In this document: piece by piece, positions 44,671-53,737 of the stretch
Layout of the letters: each line of letters starts with the position of its first letter
How positions within the stretch are numbered: position 1 is the first letter of the stretch
Assembly: GCA_002213445.1 (NCBI GenBank)
Contig: NJIE01000003.1
Coordinates: 417,912-481,911, forward strand
Length of the DNA: 64,000 nt
Reading direction: 5' to 3'
DNA from: Xenophilus sp. AP218F
GTDB lineage: Bacteria > Pseudomonadota > Gammaproteobacteria > Burkholderiales > Chromobacteriaceae
The notes under the pieces: generated by a model
The model's database searches: none
Told to the model about the DNA's origin: nothing
The model's input: only the letters and a program-made list of their open reading frames with translations
Translations under genes and position numbers: made by a program

Positions 44671-47600
44671 TCACGCCACCTGGCGTTTGCCTTGCCCTGC
44701 CGGCAAGGCGGCCAGCAAGGCCTGTTGCCGCTCGCGGACCTGGCGATAATTGCGCTCCTTGACGTAGCCGAAGCCGCGCACGCCTTCCCAGGTTTTGACC
44801 AGTTCGGCCGCCTGCGGCAACGTCTCCAGCGTCAGCCGGCCAAGCAGGTCTTGCAGCTGCCGCTCGAATTCAACGATCAGTTGCCGCTCCAGCTTGCGGT
44901 CGGCCTGCCAGGCGAACGGGTCCAGCGCGGTGCCGCGCAGGAAGCGCAGCCTGGAGAGCAGCTTCATCGCCGGCATCAGCCACGGCCCGAACGGAATCTT
45001 CACCGCCTTGCCGCCGGTGAGCCAGGCCACGCCGATATGGAAGCGCAGGTGGTAATCGCCCTCGAACTGGCCGGCCAGCTCGCGCTGGAACTCGCCGTCG
45101 CTGTACAGCCGGGCCACCTCGTACTCGTCCTTGTAGGCCAGCAGGTGGTAGTAGTTGCGCGCCACCGCCAGCGTCAGCGCGTTGCTGGCCGGGTTGAGCG
45201 CTTCCTCGGCCTGCTTCACGCGCTGCACCAGCGCCTTGTAGCGTTCGGCCAGCGCCGCGTTCTGATAGGCGACGAGCAGGCTGGCGCGATGATGGACGAC
45301 GGCGTCCGGCGTGTCGCGCGGCACGAACTGCACCACGGCGCTGGGGCTGACCAGCGCCTCCACCCGCGCCGGGTCGTGCGCCGCCTGGCGGCCCCAGCCG
45401 AAGGCGTCCTGGTTGAACTTCACCGCCGCGCCGTTCAGACGCACCGCCTCCATGATCGCCTCCAGCGATACCGGGATCAGCCCCTTCTGCCAGGCGTAGC
45501 CGAGCATGAACATGTTGGCGGCGATGGCGTCGCCCATCAGCGCGGTGGCGAGGCGGGTGGCGTTGACCTCGCTGAAACGGCCGGGACCCACCGATTCGAC
45601 AATCGCGTCCTTCATCGACTTGGCCGGGAAGCGCAGGTCCGGGTTTTTCAGGAAGCCGCTGGTGGGGGATTCGTAGCTGTTGACGATGGCGTGGCTGAAG
45701 CCCTCGCGCATCTTGGCCAGCGCCTCTTCGGCGGCGGTCACCACCAGGTCGCAGCCCAGCACCAGATTGGCGTCGCCGGCGGCGATGCGCACCGCGTGCA
45801 GCTTGTCCTGCGAGTCGGCGATGCGCACGTGCGACCACACCGAGCCGCCCTTTTGCGCCAGGCCGGCCATGTCCAGCACCGTCACGCCCTTGTTGTCCAG
45901 ATACGCCGCCATGCCCAGCACCTGGCCGATGGTGACCACGCCGGTGCCGCCGACGCCGGTGACCATGATGCTGAACGGCTCGCCCACCGCGGGGATGCGC
46001 GGCAAGGGCAGCGCCGGCTGGCTGGCGAGGTCGGCCTTGCTGCCGGCCGACTTCTTCAGCTTGCCGCCCTCGACGGTGACGAAGCTGGGGCAGAAGCCTT
46101 CGACACAGGAATAATCCTTGTTGCAGCTGGACTGGTCGATCTTGCGCTTGCGGCCCAGCGGGGTTTCCACCGGCAGCACCGACAGGCAGCCGGACTTCTG
46201 GCTGCAGTCGCCGCAGCCCTCGCAGATGCGCTCGTTGATGAAGGCGCGGCGGGCCGGGTCGGGAAATTCGCCGCGCTTGCGGCGGCGGCGTTTTTCCGCC
46301 GCGCAGGTCTGGTCGTGGATCAGGACGGTGACGCCTTCGGTGTCGCGCAGCTCGCGCTGCACGCGGTCCAGCTCGCGGCGGTGGAACACGTCGATGCCGG
46401 CGGCCAGCCCCTGGGCGTTCTGGTACTTGTCCGGGTCGTCGCTGGTGATCACGATGCGCTTGACGCCCTCGGCCGCCAGCTGGCGCGTCATCATCGGCAC
46501 GTCCAGATAGCCGTCCACGTGCTGGCCGCCGGTCATCGCCACCGCGTCGTTGTACAGGATCTTGTAGGTGATGTTCACCTTTCCGGCCACCGCGGCGCGG
46601 ATGGCCAGGATGCCGGAGTGGAAGTAGGTGCCGTCGCCTAGGTTGGTGAAAATATGCTTGGTGGCGGTGAACGGCGCCTGGCCCAGCCAGGTGATGCCCT
46701 CGCCGCCCATCTGGGTGAAGGTCTTGGTGTTTTCCGGGCTGATCCAGTGCGCCATGTAGTGGCAGCCGATGCCGGCCACCGCGCGGCTGCCTTCCGGCAG
46801 CTTGGTGGAGGTGTTGTGCGGACAGCCGGAGCAGTAATGCGGCACGCGGGCGATGGATTCGCGCGGCTTGACCAGCTGCGCCTCTTTTTCGTCGTAGAAC
46901 TTGAGCCGGTCGTGGATCACCGGACTGTCGAAGATCAGCGCCAGCCGGCTGGCGATGGCGCGGGCGATCATCGCCGGGGTCAGCTCGCCGGCGGCCGGCA
47001 GCAGCCAGTCGCCGTGCGGCAGCGCCCATTCGCCTTTTTCGGCGAACTTGCCCACCACCCGCGGGCGCACGTCGTCGCGCCAGTTGTACAGCTGTTCCTT
47101 CAGCTGGTATTCGATGATCTGGCGCTTTTCCTCTATCACCAGAATCTCGTCCAGGCCTTGGGCGAAGTCGCGCACGCCTTCCGGCTCCAGCGGCCAGACC
47201 ATGCCCACCTTGAAAATGCGCAGTCCGATGTCGGCGGCCAGTTTTTCGTCGATGCCCAGGTCGTCCAGCGCCTGCATCACGTCCAGATAGCTCTTGCCGC
47301 AGGTGATGATGCCCAGGCGCGGCTTGGCCGAATCCAGCATCACGCGGTTGAGCTTGTTTTCGCGGGCATAGGCCAGCGCCGCGTACAGGCGGTGGTGCAG
47401 CACGCGCTTTTCCTGCGCCAGCGGCGTGTCCGGCCAGCGGATGTTGAGGCCGCCGTCCGGAATCGGGAAGTTGTCGGGAATCTTGAACTGCAGCCGCTCC
47501 GGCGAGATGTCCACGATCGCCGAGCTTTCGATGGTGTCGGTGATGGCCTTGATCGACACCCAGCAGCCGGAATAGCGGCTCATCGCCCAGCCATGCAGGC

Positions 47601-48147
47601 CGAAGTCCAGCACTTCCTGCACCCCGGACGGGCTCAAGACCGGAATCATGCTGGCGGCCAGAATGTGGTCAGACTGGTGCGGAAAGGTGGACGACTTGGC
47701 GGCGTGATCGTCGCCGCAGACCAAGAGCACGCCGCCGTGGGCGCTGGTGCCGGCCACGTTGCCGTGCTTGATCACGTCTCCGGAGCGATCGACGCCCGGC
47801 CCCTTGCCGTACCACATGGCGTAGACGCCGTCGTACTTGGCGCCCTCGAACATGTTCACCTGCTGGGTGCCCCACACCGCGGTGGCGGCCAGGTCTTCGT
47901 TGAGGCCGGGATGGAACACCACGTTGTGGGCGTCCAGATGCTTCTTGGCCTTGAGCATGGTCTGATCGACGTTGCCCAGCGGCGAGCCGCGATAGCCGGT
48001 GACGTAGCCGGCGGTGTTGAGGCCGGCGGCGCGGTCCAGCTGCTGTTGCAGCATCGGCAGGCGCACCAGCGCCTGGATGCCTGTCATCAGCACCTGGCCG
48101 GTGGGGGCCGTGTACTTTTCTTCCAGATCTGCGTGACGGATCGACAT
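44671..48147 (-). CDS. iorA: Indolepyruvate ferredoxin oxidoreductase, fused alpha-beta form
   Basis: 1158 aa, the single-chain proteobacterial form. N-terminal blocks GYVTGYRGSPLGNVD and HPGLNEDLAATAVWGTQQ belong to the pyruvate-ferredoxin-oxidoreductase-type domain; GGEGITWLGQAPF, NLGDGTYFHSG and KILYNDAVAMTGGQ form the thiamine-diphosphate site; CEGCGDCSQKSGC and CNKDYSCVEGFC are likely iron-sulfur ligands; TGVGGTGVVTIGQVLGMAA begins the gamma-type domain. It oxidatively decarboxylates arylpyruvates (from Trp, Phe or Tyr transamination) to aryl-acyl-CoA. The ATG at 48147 follows GGAGAA. It is a single-gene unit with a well-formed promoter. Confidence 0.93.
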   Translation of the reverse strand: MSIRHADLEEKYTAPTGQVLMTGIQALVRLPMLQQQLDRAAGLNTAGYVTGYRGSPLGNVDQTMLKAKKHLDAHNVVFHPGLNEDLAATAVWGTQQVNMFEGAKYDGVYAMWYGKGPGVDRSGDVIKHGNVAGTSAHGGVLLVCGDDHAAKSSTFPHQSDHILAASMIPVLSPSGVQEVLDFGLHGWAMSRYSGCWVSIKAITDTIESSAIVDISPERLQFKIPDNFPIPDGGLNIRWPDTPLAQEKRVLHHRLYAALAYARENKLNRVMLDSAKPRLGIITCGKSYLDVMQALDDLGIDEKLAADIGLRIFKVGMVWPLEPEGVRDFAQGLDEILVIEEKRQIIEYQLKEQLYNWRDDVRPRVVGKFAEKGEWALPHGDWLLPAAGELTPAMIARAIASRLALIFDSPVIHDRLKFYDEKEAQLVKPRESIARVPHYCSGCPHNTSTKLPEGSRAVAGIGCHYMAHWISPENTKTFTQMGGEGITWLGQAPFTATKHIFTNLGDGTYFHSGILAIRAAVAGKVNITYKILYNDAVAMTGGQHVDGYLDVPMMTRQLAAEGVKRIVITSDDPDKYQNAQGLAAGIDVFHRRELDRVQRELRDTEGVTVLIHDQTCAAEKRRRRKRGEFPDPARRAFINERICEGCGDCSQKSGCLSVLPVETPLGRKRKIDQSSCNKDYSCVEGFCPSFVTVEGGKLKKSAGSKADLASQPALPLPRIPAVGEPFSIMVTGVGGTGVVTIGQVLGMAAYLDNKGVTVLDMAGLAQKGGSVWSHVRIADSQDKLHAVRIAAGDANLVLGCDLVVTAAEEALAKMREGFSHAIVNSYESPTSGFLKNPDLRFPAKSMKDAIVESVGPGRFSEVNATRLATALMGDAIAANMFMLGYAWQKGLIPVSLEAIMEAVRLNGAAVKFNQDAFGWGRQAAHDPARVEALVSPSAVVQFVPRDTPDAVVHHRASLLVAYQNAALAERYKALVQRVKQAEEALNPASNALTLAVARNYYHLLAYKDEYEVARLYSDGEFQRELAGQFEGDYHLRFHIGVAWLTGGKAVKIPFGPWLMPAMKLLSRLRFLRGTALDPFAWQADRKLERQLIVEFERQLQDLLGRLTLETLPQAAELVKTWEGVRGFGYVKERNYRQVRERQQALLAALPAGQGKRQVA

Positions 48148-48282
48148 GGTTTCTCCTCCGGTCTTCTCGCTTGCTTGTATGGCGCGAGGGGCGGGCGGCC
48201 GCCTTGTGAGCGGCGCCGGCCGGTCGGCGTGATTTTTATCAGCCTTATATTGGGTTTAGAGCTTTGGCCCTAGTGCTGCAAG

Positions 48283-48311
48283 ACTATAGGTTACGTTTAC
48301 GTCAACGTCAA
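48283..48311 (-). promoter_or_regulatory. Promoter of the indolepyruvate oxidoreductase gene with ACGT-repeat operator
   Basis: On the minus strand TTGACG (48306-48311), a 17-base spacer and TATAGT (48283-48288) form a strong promoter. The spacer contains three ACGT tetramers six bases apart, within the near-dyad TTTACGTCAACGTCAAA on the plus strand. This resembles sites of MerR-family regulators of amino-acid catabolism such as LiuR (TTTACGTNAACGTAAA type), with one extra base. The ATG is about 136 bases downstream. The rest of 48148-48477 holds no gene. Confidence 0.65.
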
Positions 48312-48477
48312 AGGCATTGACGAAACGCGCCCGAGACTGCGGTTTATGTGCCAGCGCAGCATCGACGCGCGACGGTTAAGCTAATCAGAACAGTCTGTTA
48401 GCCAAGCGCCGGTTTTTCCGCTGGCGCAATCGGAGTAAGCTGTGGCATTGCCCCACCCTTGTCATCCGAGTTTCCTC

Positions 48478-49392
48478 ATGTCCTCTCCGACTTCCGCCCC
48501 CGGCCACGGCCGCGGCGTGCTGTTCACCGTCGCCGCCTTCATCTGCTGGGGCCTGTTTCCGCTGTACTGGAAACCGCTGCACGACGTGCCCGCCTTGCAA
48601 ATTCTGTGCCACCGCATCGTCTGGTCGGCGCTGTTCGTGGCCCTGATCCTGCTGGCCCGCCGCCAGTGGGCCTGGCTCGGGACGGCGCTGCGCGAGCCGC
48701 GCAAGCTGGCCATCTTCGGCCTGTCCTCGGCGCTGCTGTCGCTCAACTGGCTGATCTACATCTGGGCGGTCAACGCCGGCCACGTGGTGGAAGCCAGCCT
48801 GGGCTACTTCATCAACCCGCTGGTCAACGTGCTGCTGGGCCGCCTGTTCCTGTCCGAGCGGCTGAGCCGGCCGCAAAGCCTGGCGGTGGCGCTGGCCGGC
48901 GCCGGCGTCGCCTGGCTCACCCTCAGCGCCGGGGCGCTGCCGTGGATCGCGCTGTCGCTGGCGGCCACCTTCGGCGCTTACGGCCTGCTGCGCAAGAAAG
49001 CGCCGCTGGCTTCGCTGGAGGGGCTGGCGCTGGAAACCTTCCTGATGGCGCCGCTGGCGCTGGCCGCGCTGCTGTGGTTCGAATGGCAGGGGCAGGGCGC
49101 CTTCGGCCGCGTCGCCGCCAGCCAGAACATCCTGCTGATCGGCGCGGGCGTGGTCACCGCCGTGCCGCTGCTGATGTTCGCCGCCGGCGCGCGCCGGCTG
49201 AAGCTGGCCACCGTCGGCCTGATCCAGTACATCGGCCCCACCTTGCAGCTGGCCATCGGCGTGCTGCTCTACAACGAGGCCTTCGGCAGCGATCGCGCCA
49301 TCGGCTTCGCCCTGATCTGGTGCGCGCTGATCCTGTATTCGGCGGTGGGCTTGCGCCAGCTGTGGCAGGAACGCCGCGCGCTGGCGGCCTGA
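48478..49392 (+). CDS. rarD: RarD family EamA transporter
   Basis: 304 aa with ten predicted membrane helices in two EamA repeats. FICWGLFPLYWKPLHDVPALQILCHR and NWLIYIWAVNAGHVVEASLGYFINPLVNVLLG, given here by their key parts, are characteristic of the RarD subfamily of drug/metabolite transporters. Physiological substrate is not established. The ATG at 48478 has CGAG/TTTC upstream and gives the family N-terminus; a start at 48442 is rejected. It ends at a terminator shared with the LuxR-type gene. Confidence 0.9.
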   Translation: MSSPTSAPGHGRGVLFTVAAFICWGLFPLYWKPLHDVPALQILCHRIVWSALFVALILLARRQWAWLGTALREPRKLAIFGLSSALLSLNWLIYIWAVNAGHVVEASLGYFINPLVNVLLGRLFLSERLSRPQSLAVALAGAGVAWLTLSAGALPWIALSLAATFGAYGLLRKKAPLASLEGLALETFLMAPLALAALLWFEWQGQGAFGRVAASQNILLIGAGVVTAVPLLMFAAGARRLKLATVGLIQYIGPTLQLAIGVLLYNEAFGSDRAIGFALIWCALILYSAVGLRQLWQERRALAA

Positions 49393-49410
49393 AGCCGGCG
49401 CGCCAAAGAC

Positions 49411-49444
49411 AACGCCCCGCTTGCCAGGCAAGCGGGGCGTTTTC
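49411..49444. terminator. Bidirectional terminator between rarD and the Lap exporter operon
   Basis: A near-continuous 15-base inverted repeat (49411-49425 and 49427-49441, core CGCCCCGCTTGCC) ends in TTT on the plus strand. It lies 18 bases after rarD and about 20 bases after the LuxR-type gene on the minus strand. Confidence 0.85.
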
Positions 49445-49462
49445 GCATGCGTCCGGGGACGC

Positions 49463-50065
49463 TCAACCGATGCGGGTCAGCTTCAAGAGCAGCTGCAGCC
49501 TGTCCTCCACCTCGAACTTCTGGAAGATGGCGGTCAGATGCGCCTTGACGGTGCGTTCGGCGATGTCCAGCTCGCGGGCGATTTCCTTGTTGGACAGCCC
49601 CTTCTTCAAGCTGTCTATCACCTCGGCCTCGCGCGCCGACACCCTCCGCCGCCAGCCGGCCTGCGCCGCCGGCGGCACCAGGCCGCCGAAGCTGCGGCAC
49701 ATGCGCAGCAGCAGGCTGCGCCCCAGCCACGCGCCGCCGGCGGCGACGGCTGCGTCCACCTGCCGCAGCGTCTCGCCGGTGGAGTAGGCGTGGGCGTAAC
49801 CGACCGCGCCGCGCTGCAGCCAGGCCATGCCTTCGGCGTCGTCCGGCACCGAACTCAGGGCCACCACTCGCCAGCGCTGGCACAGGGCCGGCCAGTCGGC
49901 GGCGTGCTCGTCGTCGCTCAGGCTGGCCAGGTCCAGCCACAACGCGCCTTCGCCGGTAGCAGGCAGGTCGGACAGGCTGGTGAGCCAGCCGGCGTCCGCG
50001 CCCAGCGCGCCGCGCCAGTAGTCGGCCAGCGCCTTGCTGCGGGTCAACAACAGCGGTGCGCTCAT
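49463..50065 (-). CDS. LuxR-family regulator with atypical receiver-like domain
   Basis: 200 aa. The C-terminal helix-turn-helix is standard for NarL/FixJ-type regulators: VSAREAEVIDSLKKGLSNKE then IARELDIAERTVKAHLTAIF. The N-terminal ~125 residues have receiver-like proportions. An Asp is present where phosphorylation normally occurs (LWLDLA, Asp45), but the acidic pair at the start of the domain is absent (APLLLTRSKA) and the conserved Lys region is GYAHAYS. It may thus work without phosphorylation or with a different signal. It lies one base after the adaptor gene and is the last gene of the exporter operon, so it probably controls adhesin or exporter expression. Confidence 0.8.
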   Translation of the reverse strand: MSAPLLLTRSKALADYWRGALGADAGWLTSLSDLPATGEGALWLDLASLSDDEHAADWPALCQRWRVVALSSVPDDAEGMAWLQRGAVGYAHAYSTGETLRQVDAAVAAGGAWLGRSLLLRMCRSFGGLVPPAAQAGWRRRVSAREAEVIDSLKKGLSNKEIARELDIAERTVKAHLTAIFQKFEVEDRLQLLLKLTRIG

Positions 50066-50066
50066 C

Positions 50067-51479
50067 TCAACGCTCCCTCAACGCTTCGGCCTTGGCGCGC
50101 AGCACCGGCTTGAGCAGGTAGGACAGCACGCTCTTCTTGCCGGTCATGATGTCCACCTGCGCCACCATGCCGGGGAAGATCGGCAGCTTGTCCTTGCCCA
50201 GCACCGAACCCTGGGTCTTGATCTTGACGATGTAGAAGGCGTTGCCCTTCTCGTCGGTGATGGTGTCGGCGCCGATCTCGGCCACGCTGCCTTCCATGCC
50301 GCCGTAGATGGTGTAGTCGTAGGCGGTGAAGCGCACCACGGCGCGCTGGCCGGGGTGGAGGAAGGCGATGTCGCGCGGGTTGATCCGGGTTTCCAGCAGC
50401 AGCGAGTCGTCGCGCGGCACGATCTCGATGATGTCCTTGCCCGGCTGCACCACGCCGCCGATGGTGTTGATGAACAGGCGCTTGATTTCGCCCTTCACCG
50501 GCGAGCGGATCTCGGACAGCTTGACCTTGTCGGCCAGCGCCACGCTGCCTTCGGACAGGCTGTTGACCTTGGCCATGGTTTCCGACAGCTCGGCGCTGGC
50601 CACGTTGCGCATCGCCAGCTCCACTTCCTCGATCTTGCGCTGCGCTTCGTTGATCGCCGCCTGGATCTTGGGAATCTGCGCGCCGGCCTGATCGCGCTCA
50701 CCGCGGAAGCGGGCCACGTCGCGCTCCAGGCGCAGCAGATCCACGTCGGACACCGCGCCGGACTCCTTCAGCGGCCGGGTCACCTTCAGCTCCTGCATGG
50801 TCAGGTCATAGCTGGTGGCGGCCTGATCGCGGCGGGCGCGCACCTCGTGCAGCTCCTGATTGCGCTGCGTCAGCTGCTGGCGCGCCATCGACACGTTGGC
50901 GTTCAGCTCCATCTGCTTGGAGTTGTAGAGGTCGGTCTCCTGGCGGGCGATGTCCGGCGCCAGCTGCAGCACTTCCTGCGGCATCTCCAGCGGCTTGCCG
51001 CCGGACAAGGCCTTGAGCCGCGCGGCCTTGGCCTGCAGCGCCAGATACTGCGCCTGGTTTTCCTTGAGCGAGGAGACGAAACGGGTGTTGTCCACCTTGA
51101 GCAGCAACTGGCCCTTCTCCACGATCTGGCCTTCCCGCACCAGAATCTTGGACACCACGCCGCCGTCCAGGCTTTGCAGGTGCTGGTTCTGGCGCGAGGG
51201 AATCACCTTGCCCTCGCCGCGCGACACCTCGTCCACCTTGGCGAAGGCGGCCCACAGGAAGGCCACCACGAACACGCCCAGCATGGTCCAGACGAAGAGG
51301 CGCGGCCGGCCGGGGTTCTGCTCCAGGATCGCCCAGTCGGCGTCGGCGGCGAAGTCCTTGCGCTCGGCCAGATCGCGCGCCGCGCCCCATTCCATCAGCC
51401 ACTCCCAGTAAGGAGCGGTGCGCGCCTGGCCGCGGCGGACCCAGCCGGCGATTTTCTGTTGCCATTGTTGTCGCTTCAT
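50067..51479 (-). CDS. lapC: Type I secretion membrane-fusion protein (LapC/HlyD type)
   Basis: 470 aa. A cytoplasmic N-terminal segment of about 60 residues precedes one membrane helix (about 61-80), a lipoyl/barrel-sandwich half (VDEVSRGEGKVIPS, VREGQIVEKGQLLLKVD), a long periplasmic coiled coil (about 130-300) and the second half (IRSPVKGEIKRLFINTIGGVVQPG). It ends PIFPGMVAQVDIMTGKKSVLSYLLKPV, the C-terminal pattern of HlyD family adaptors. It bridges the ABC transporter and the outer-membrane channel. The ATG (51477-51479) overlaps the lapB stop by ATGA, so a reading extending to 52532 is an artefact of open frames. Confidence 0.92.
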   Translation of the reverse strand: MKRQQWQQKIAGWVRRGQARTAPYWEWLMEWGAARDLAERKDFAADADWAILEQNPGRPRLFVWTMLGVFVVAFLWAAFAKVDEVSRGEGKVIPSRQNQHLQSLDGGVVSKILVREGQIVEKGQLLLKVDNTRFVSSLKENQAQYLALQAKAARLKALSGGKPLEMPQEVLQLAPDIARQETDLYNSKQMELNANVSMARQQLTQRNQELHEVRARRDQAATSYDLTMQELKVTRPLKESGAVSDVDLLRLERDVARFRGERDQAGAQIPKIQAAINEAQRKIEEVELAMRNVASAELSETMAKVNSLSEGSVALADKVKLSEIRSPVKGEIKRLFINTIGGVVQPGKDIIEIVPRDDSLLLETRINPRDIAFLHPGQRAVVRFTAYDYTIYGGMEGSVAEIGADTITDEKGNAFYIVKIKTQGSVLGKDKLPIFPGMVAQVDIMTGKKSVLSYLLKPVLRAKAEALRER

Positions 51480-53644
51480 CACGATGCCTTCCCTACCTTG
51501 CCTTGTTGCAGCGCCCGGATCACCTTGTCCTTGGGACCGTCGGCGACGATGGCGCCCTGATCGATGACGATCAGCCGGTCGGCCAGCTCCAGCAAGGCGT
51601 TGTGGTGGGTGACCAGCAGCATGGTCTTGCCCTTGGCTGCCTCGGCCAGTGTGGCGTGGATCTGGCTTTCGGTGCTGTGGTCCATATTGCTGGTCGGCTC
51701 GTCCAGAAGCAGGATGGGCGGCGCGTTGAGCAGGGCGCGGGCGATAGCCACCGCCTTGCGCTGGCCGCCGGACAGCGACTCGCCGCGCTCGCTGATCAGC
51801 ATGTCGAAGCCCTGCGGGTGGCTGTTGATGAAGTCGGTGAGGCCGGCCTGGCCGGCGGCGGCGGCGACGCTGGCGTCGAAGGCGTGCGGCGAGCCCATGG
51901 CGATGTTCTGGCGCATGGTGCCGTAGAACAGCACCGCGTCCTGCGGCACGTAGCCGATCTGGCGGCGCAGCTCGGCCGGGTCGATCTGGTTGATGTCGAC
52001 GCCGTCGATGCGGATCGAACCGGCGGTGGGCTGATACAGGCCCAGGATCATCTTCTGGATGGTGGTCTTGCCGGAGCCGACGCGGCCGATGATGGCCACC
52101 CGCTCGCCGGCCTTGATCGAGAACGATACGTCGCGCAGCGAAACCAGCGGGTTGCCCGGATAGTTGAACGACACGTTGCGGAACTCGATATCGCCCTTGA
52201 AATGGGTGCGGTGGAAGAACTTGGCGTCCTTCTCGCGCTCCACCGGCATCTTCATGAAACCGTCCAGCGAGGCCAGCGAAGTCTTGGCGTTGTGGAACTG
52301 GGTCATCAGGTTGACTACCTGTCCCAGCGGCGCCATCGCGCGGCCGGACAGCATCACCGCGGCGATCACGCCGCCCATCGACACGTCGCCGGCCATGATT
52401 TCGTAAACGCCCAGCACCAGCATGGAGATGGACAGCAGCTGCTGGATGAAGCCGGAGAAATTCATCACCGACGCCGCCAGCACCTTGAGCCGCGAACCCA
52501 CCTGGGCCAGGAACTGGGTGGCCTGCTCCCACTTGCCCTGCAGCTCGCCTTCCGCCGCCAGCACCTTGACGGTTTCCAGCCCGGCCAGGCTTTCCACCAG
52601 ATAGGCGTTGCGCTGCGAAGCCGCGCGCAGCGTGGTTTCGGACAGCTCCTGCATCTTCTCCTGCACCAGCAGGGCGAAGACCAGCATGATGACGATGGCC
52701 AGCACCATGGGCAGCGCCATCAGCGGCGAAATCCAGACGATGGCGATCAGGAAGATCAGCACGAAGGGCACGTCGATCAGCGCGGTGATCGAGGCCGAGG
52801 CGATGAAGTCGCGGATGGTTTCAAAGGCGCGCAGATTGGCGGCGAAAGCGCCCACCGACGCCGGCCGCGCCTCCATGCGGATGCCCAGCACCCGCTCCAT
52901 GATCAGCGCCGACAGCGTCACGTCGACGCGCTTGCTGGCCAGGTCGATCAGGTAGCTGCGGCTGAGCTTGAGCAGGAAATCGAAAACCAGCACCAGCGCC
53001 GCGCCGATGGCCAGCACCCACAGCGTGTCGGTGGCCATGTTCGGCACCACCCGGTCGTACACCGCCATCGACACGATGGGCGTCACCAGCGCGAACACAT
53101 TGATCAGGAAGGCCGCCATCAGCGCGTCGCGATACAGCGCCTTGCTGCCGTAGACGGTCTGCCAGAACCAGTGGCGCGAGCGGATCTCGGCCAGCTCCGG
53201 CGCGCGCTTCTCGTACTGGAAGCGCGGTTTGACGAAGATGGCGATGCCGGCGTAGCGCGCGGCCAGCTCGGCCAGCGGCATCTCCACCACGGCGTCCGGC
53301 AGCTCGGAATAACTGACGCTCGCCACCCCGTCCCGGATGTCGCGCAGGATGCAGGCGTCATCGCCGTTCAGCAGCAGCACCGCCGGCAAAAGCTCGGCGC
53401 GCAGTTTGTCCACCGGCAGCCGCACCACGCGGGTGGACAGGCCGATGCGCCGCGCCGAGCGGGCGAACATGGAAGGGGAGAGGCGGTTGTTGACCAGCGG
53501 GATGCCGGCTACCAGCGATTCGCGGGTGGCGTTGAAGCCAAAGCCCCGCGCCAAAGAAAACAGGCAATCCAGCAAGGGGTCCAGATGCGTAGCCTGATGG
53601 CTGAAGGTCTGGCTGCTTGCGGGATCCGACGTCACGGACACCAT
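51479..53644 (-). CDS. lapB: Type I secretion ABC transporter (LapB type, with C39-like domain)
   Basis: 721 aa. Residues ~20-150 form a C39-peptidase-like domain (DPLLDCLFSLARGFG) of the degenerate kind seen in RTX-adhesin exporters, which docks the substrate rather than cutting it. Six membrane helices follow (about 175-440). The ATPase has Walker A GRVGSGKTT (~520), signature LSGGQRKAVAIARAL (~623) and Walker B ILLLDEPTS. It energises secretion of the RTX adhesin encoded at 58.1-64 kb. It overlaps lapC and is 93 bases downstream of the outer-membrane channel gene. Confidence 0.93.
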   Translation of the reverse strand: MVSVTSDPASSQTFSHQATHLDPLLDCLFSLARGFGFNATRESLVAGIPLVNNRLSPSMFARSARRIGLSTRVVRLPVDKLRAELLPAVLLLNGDDACILRDIRDGVASVSYSELPDAVVEMPLAELAARYAGIAIFVKPRFQYEKRAPELAEIRSRHWFWQTVYGSKALYRDALMAAFLINVFALVTPIVSMAVYDRVVPNMATDTLWVLAIGAALVLVFDFLLKLSRSYLIDLASKRVDVTLSALIMERVLGIRMEARPASVGAFAANLRAFETIRDFIASASITALIDVPFVLIFLIAIVWISPLMALPMVLAIVIMLVFALLVQEKMQELSETTLRAASQRNAYLVESLAGLETVKVLAAEGELQGKWEQATQFLAQVGSRLKVLAASVMNFSGFIQQLLSISMLVLGVYEIMAGDVSMGGVIAAVMLSGRAMAPLGQVVNLMTQFHNAKTSLASLDGFMKMPVEREKDAKFFHRTHFKGDIEFRNVSFNYPGNPLVSLRDVSFSIKAGERVAIIGRVGSGKTTIQKMILGLYQPTAGSIRIDGVDINQIDPAELRRQIGYVPQDAVLFYGTMRQNIAMGSPHAFDASVAAAAGQAGLTDFINSHPQGFDMLISERGESLSGGQRKAVAIARALLNAPPILLLDEPTSNMDHSTESQIHATLAEAAKGKTMLLVTHHNALLELADRLIVIDQGAIVADGPKDKVIRALQQGKVGKAS

Positions 53645-53702
53645 ACTTCAATCTTTCATCTTGTTGCGATGCGGGTACTGCGCGAAGGGTCTTGCTTGGG
53701 AA

Positions 53703-53731
53703 GCCGCCCCGCAGGCTTGCGGCGGGGCGGC
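53703..53731 (-). terminator. GC hairpin between lapE and lapB, possible attenuator
   Basis: GCCGCCCCGC (53703-53712) pairs with GCGGGGCGGC (53722-53731) around a 9-base loop, 7 bases after the lapE stop. The minus-strand exit reads TTCCCAAG, without a real T-run, so read-through into lapB is likely and the stem may only lower downstream expression. Confidence 0.45.
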
Positions 53732-53737
53732 GGAACA

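Noticed and set aside
50067..52532. An 821-codon reading of the adaptor gene extending into lapB
   Set aside because: The HlyD-type protein begins at the ATG at 51479 overlapping the lapB stop; the extension is an out-of-frame reading of lapB.
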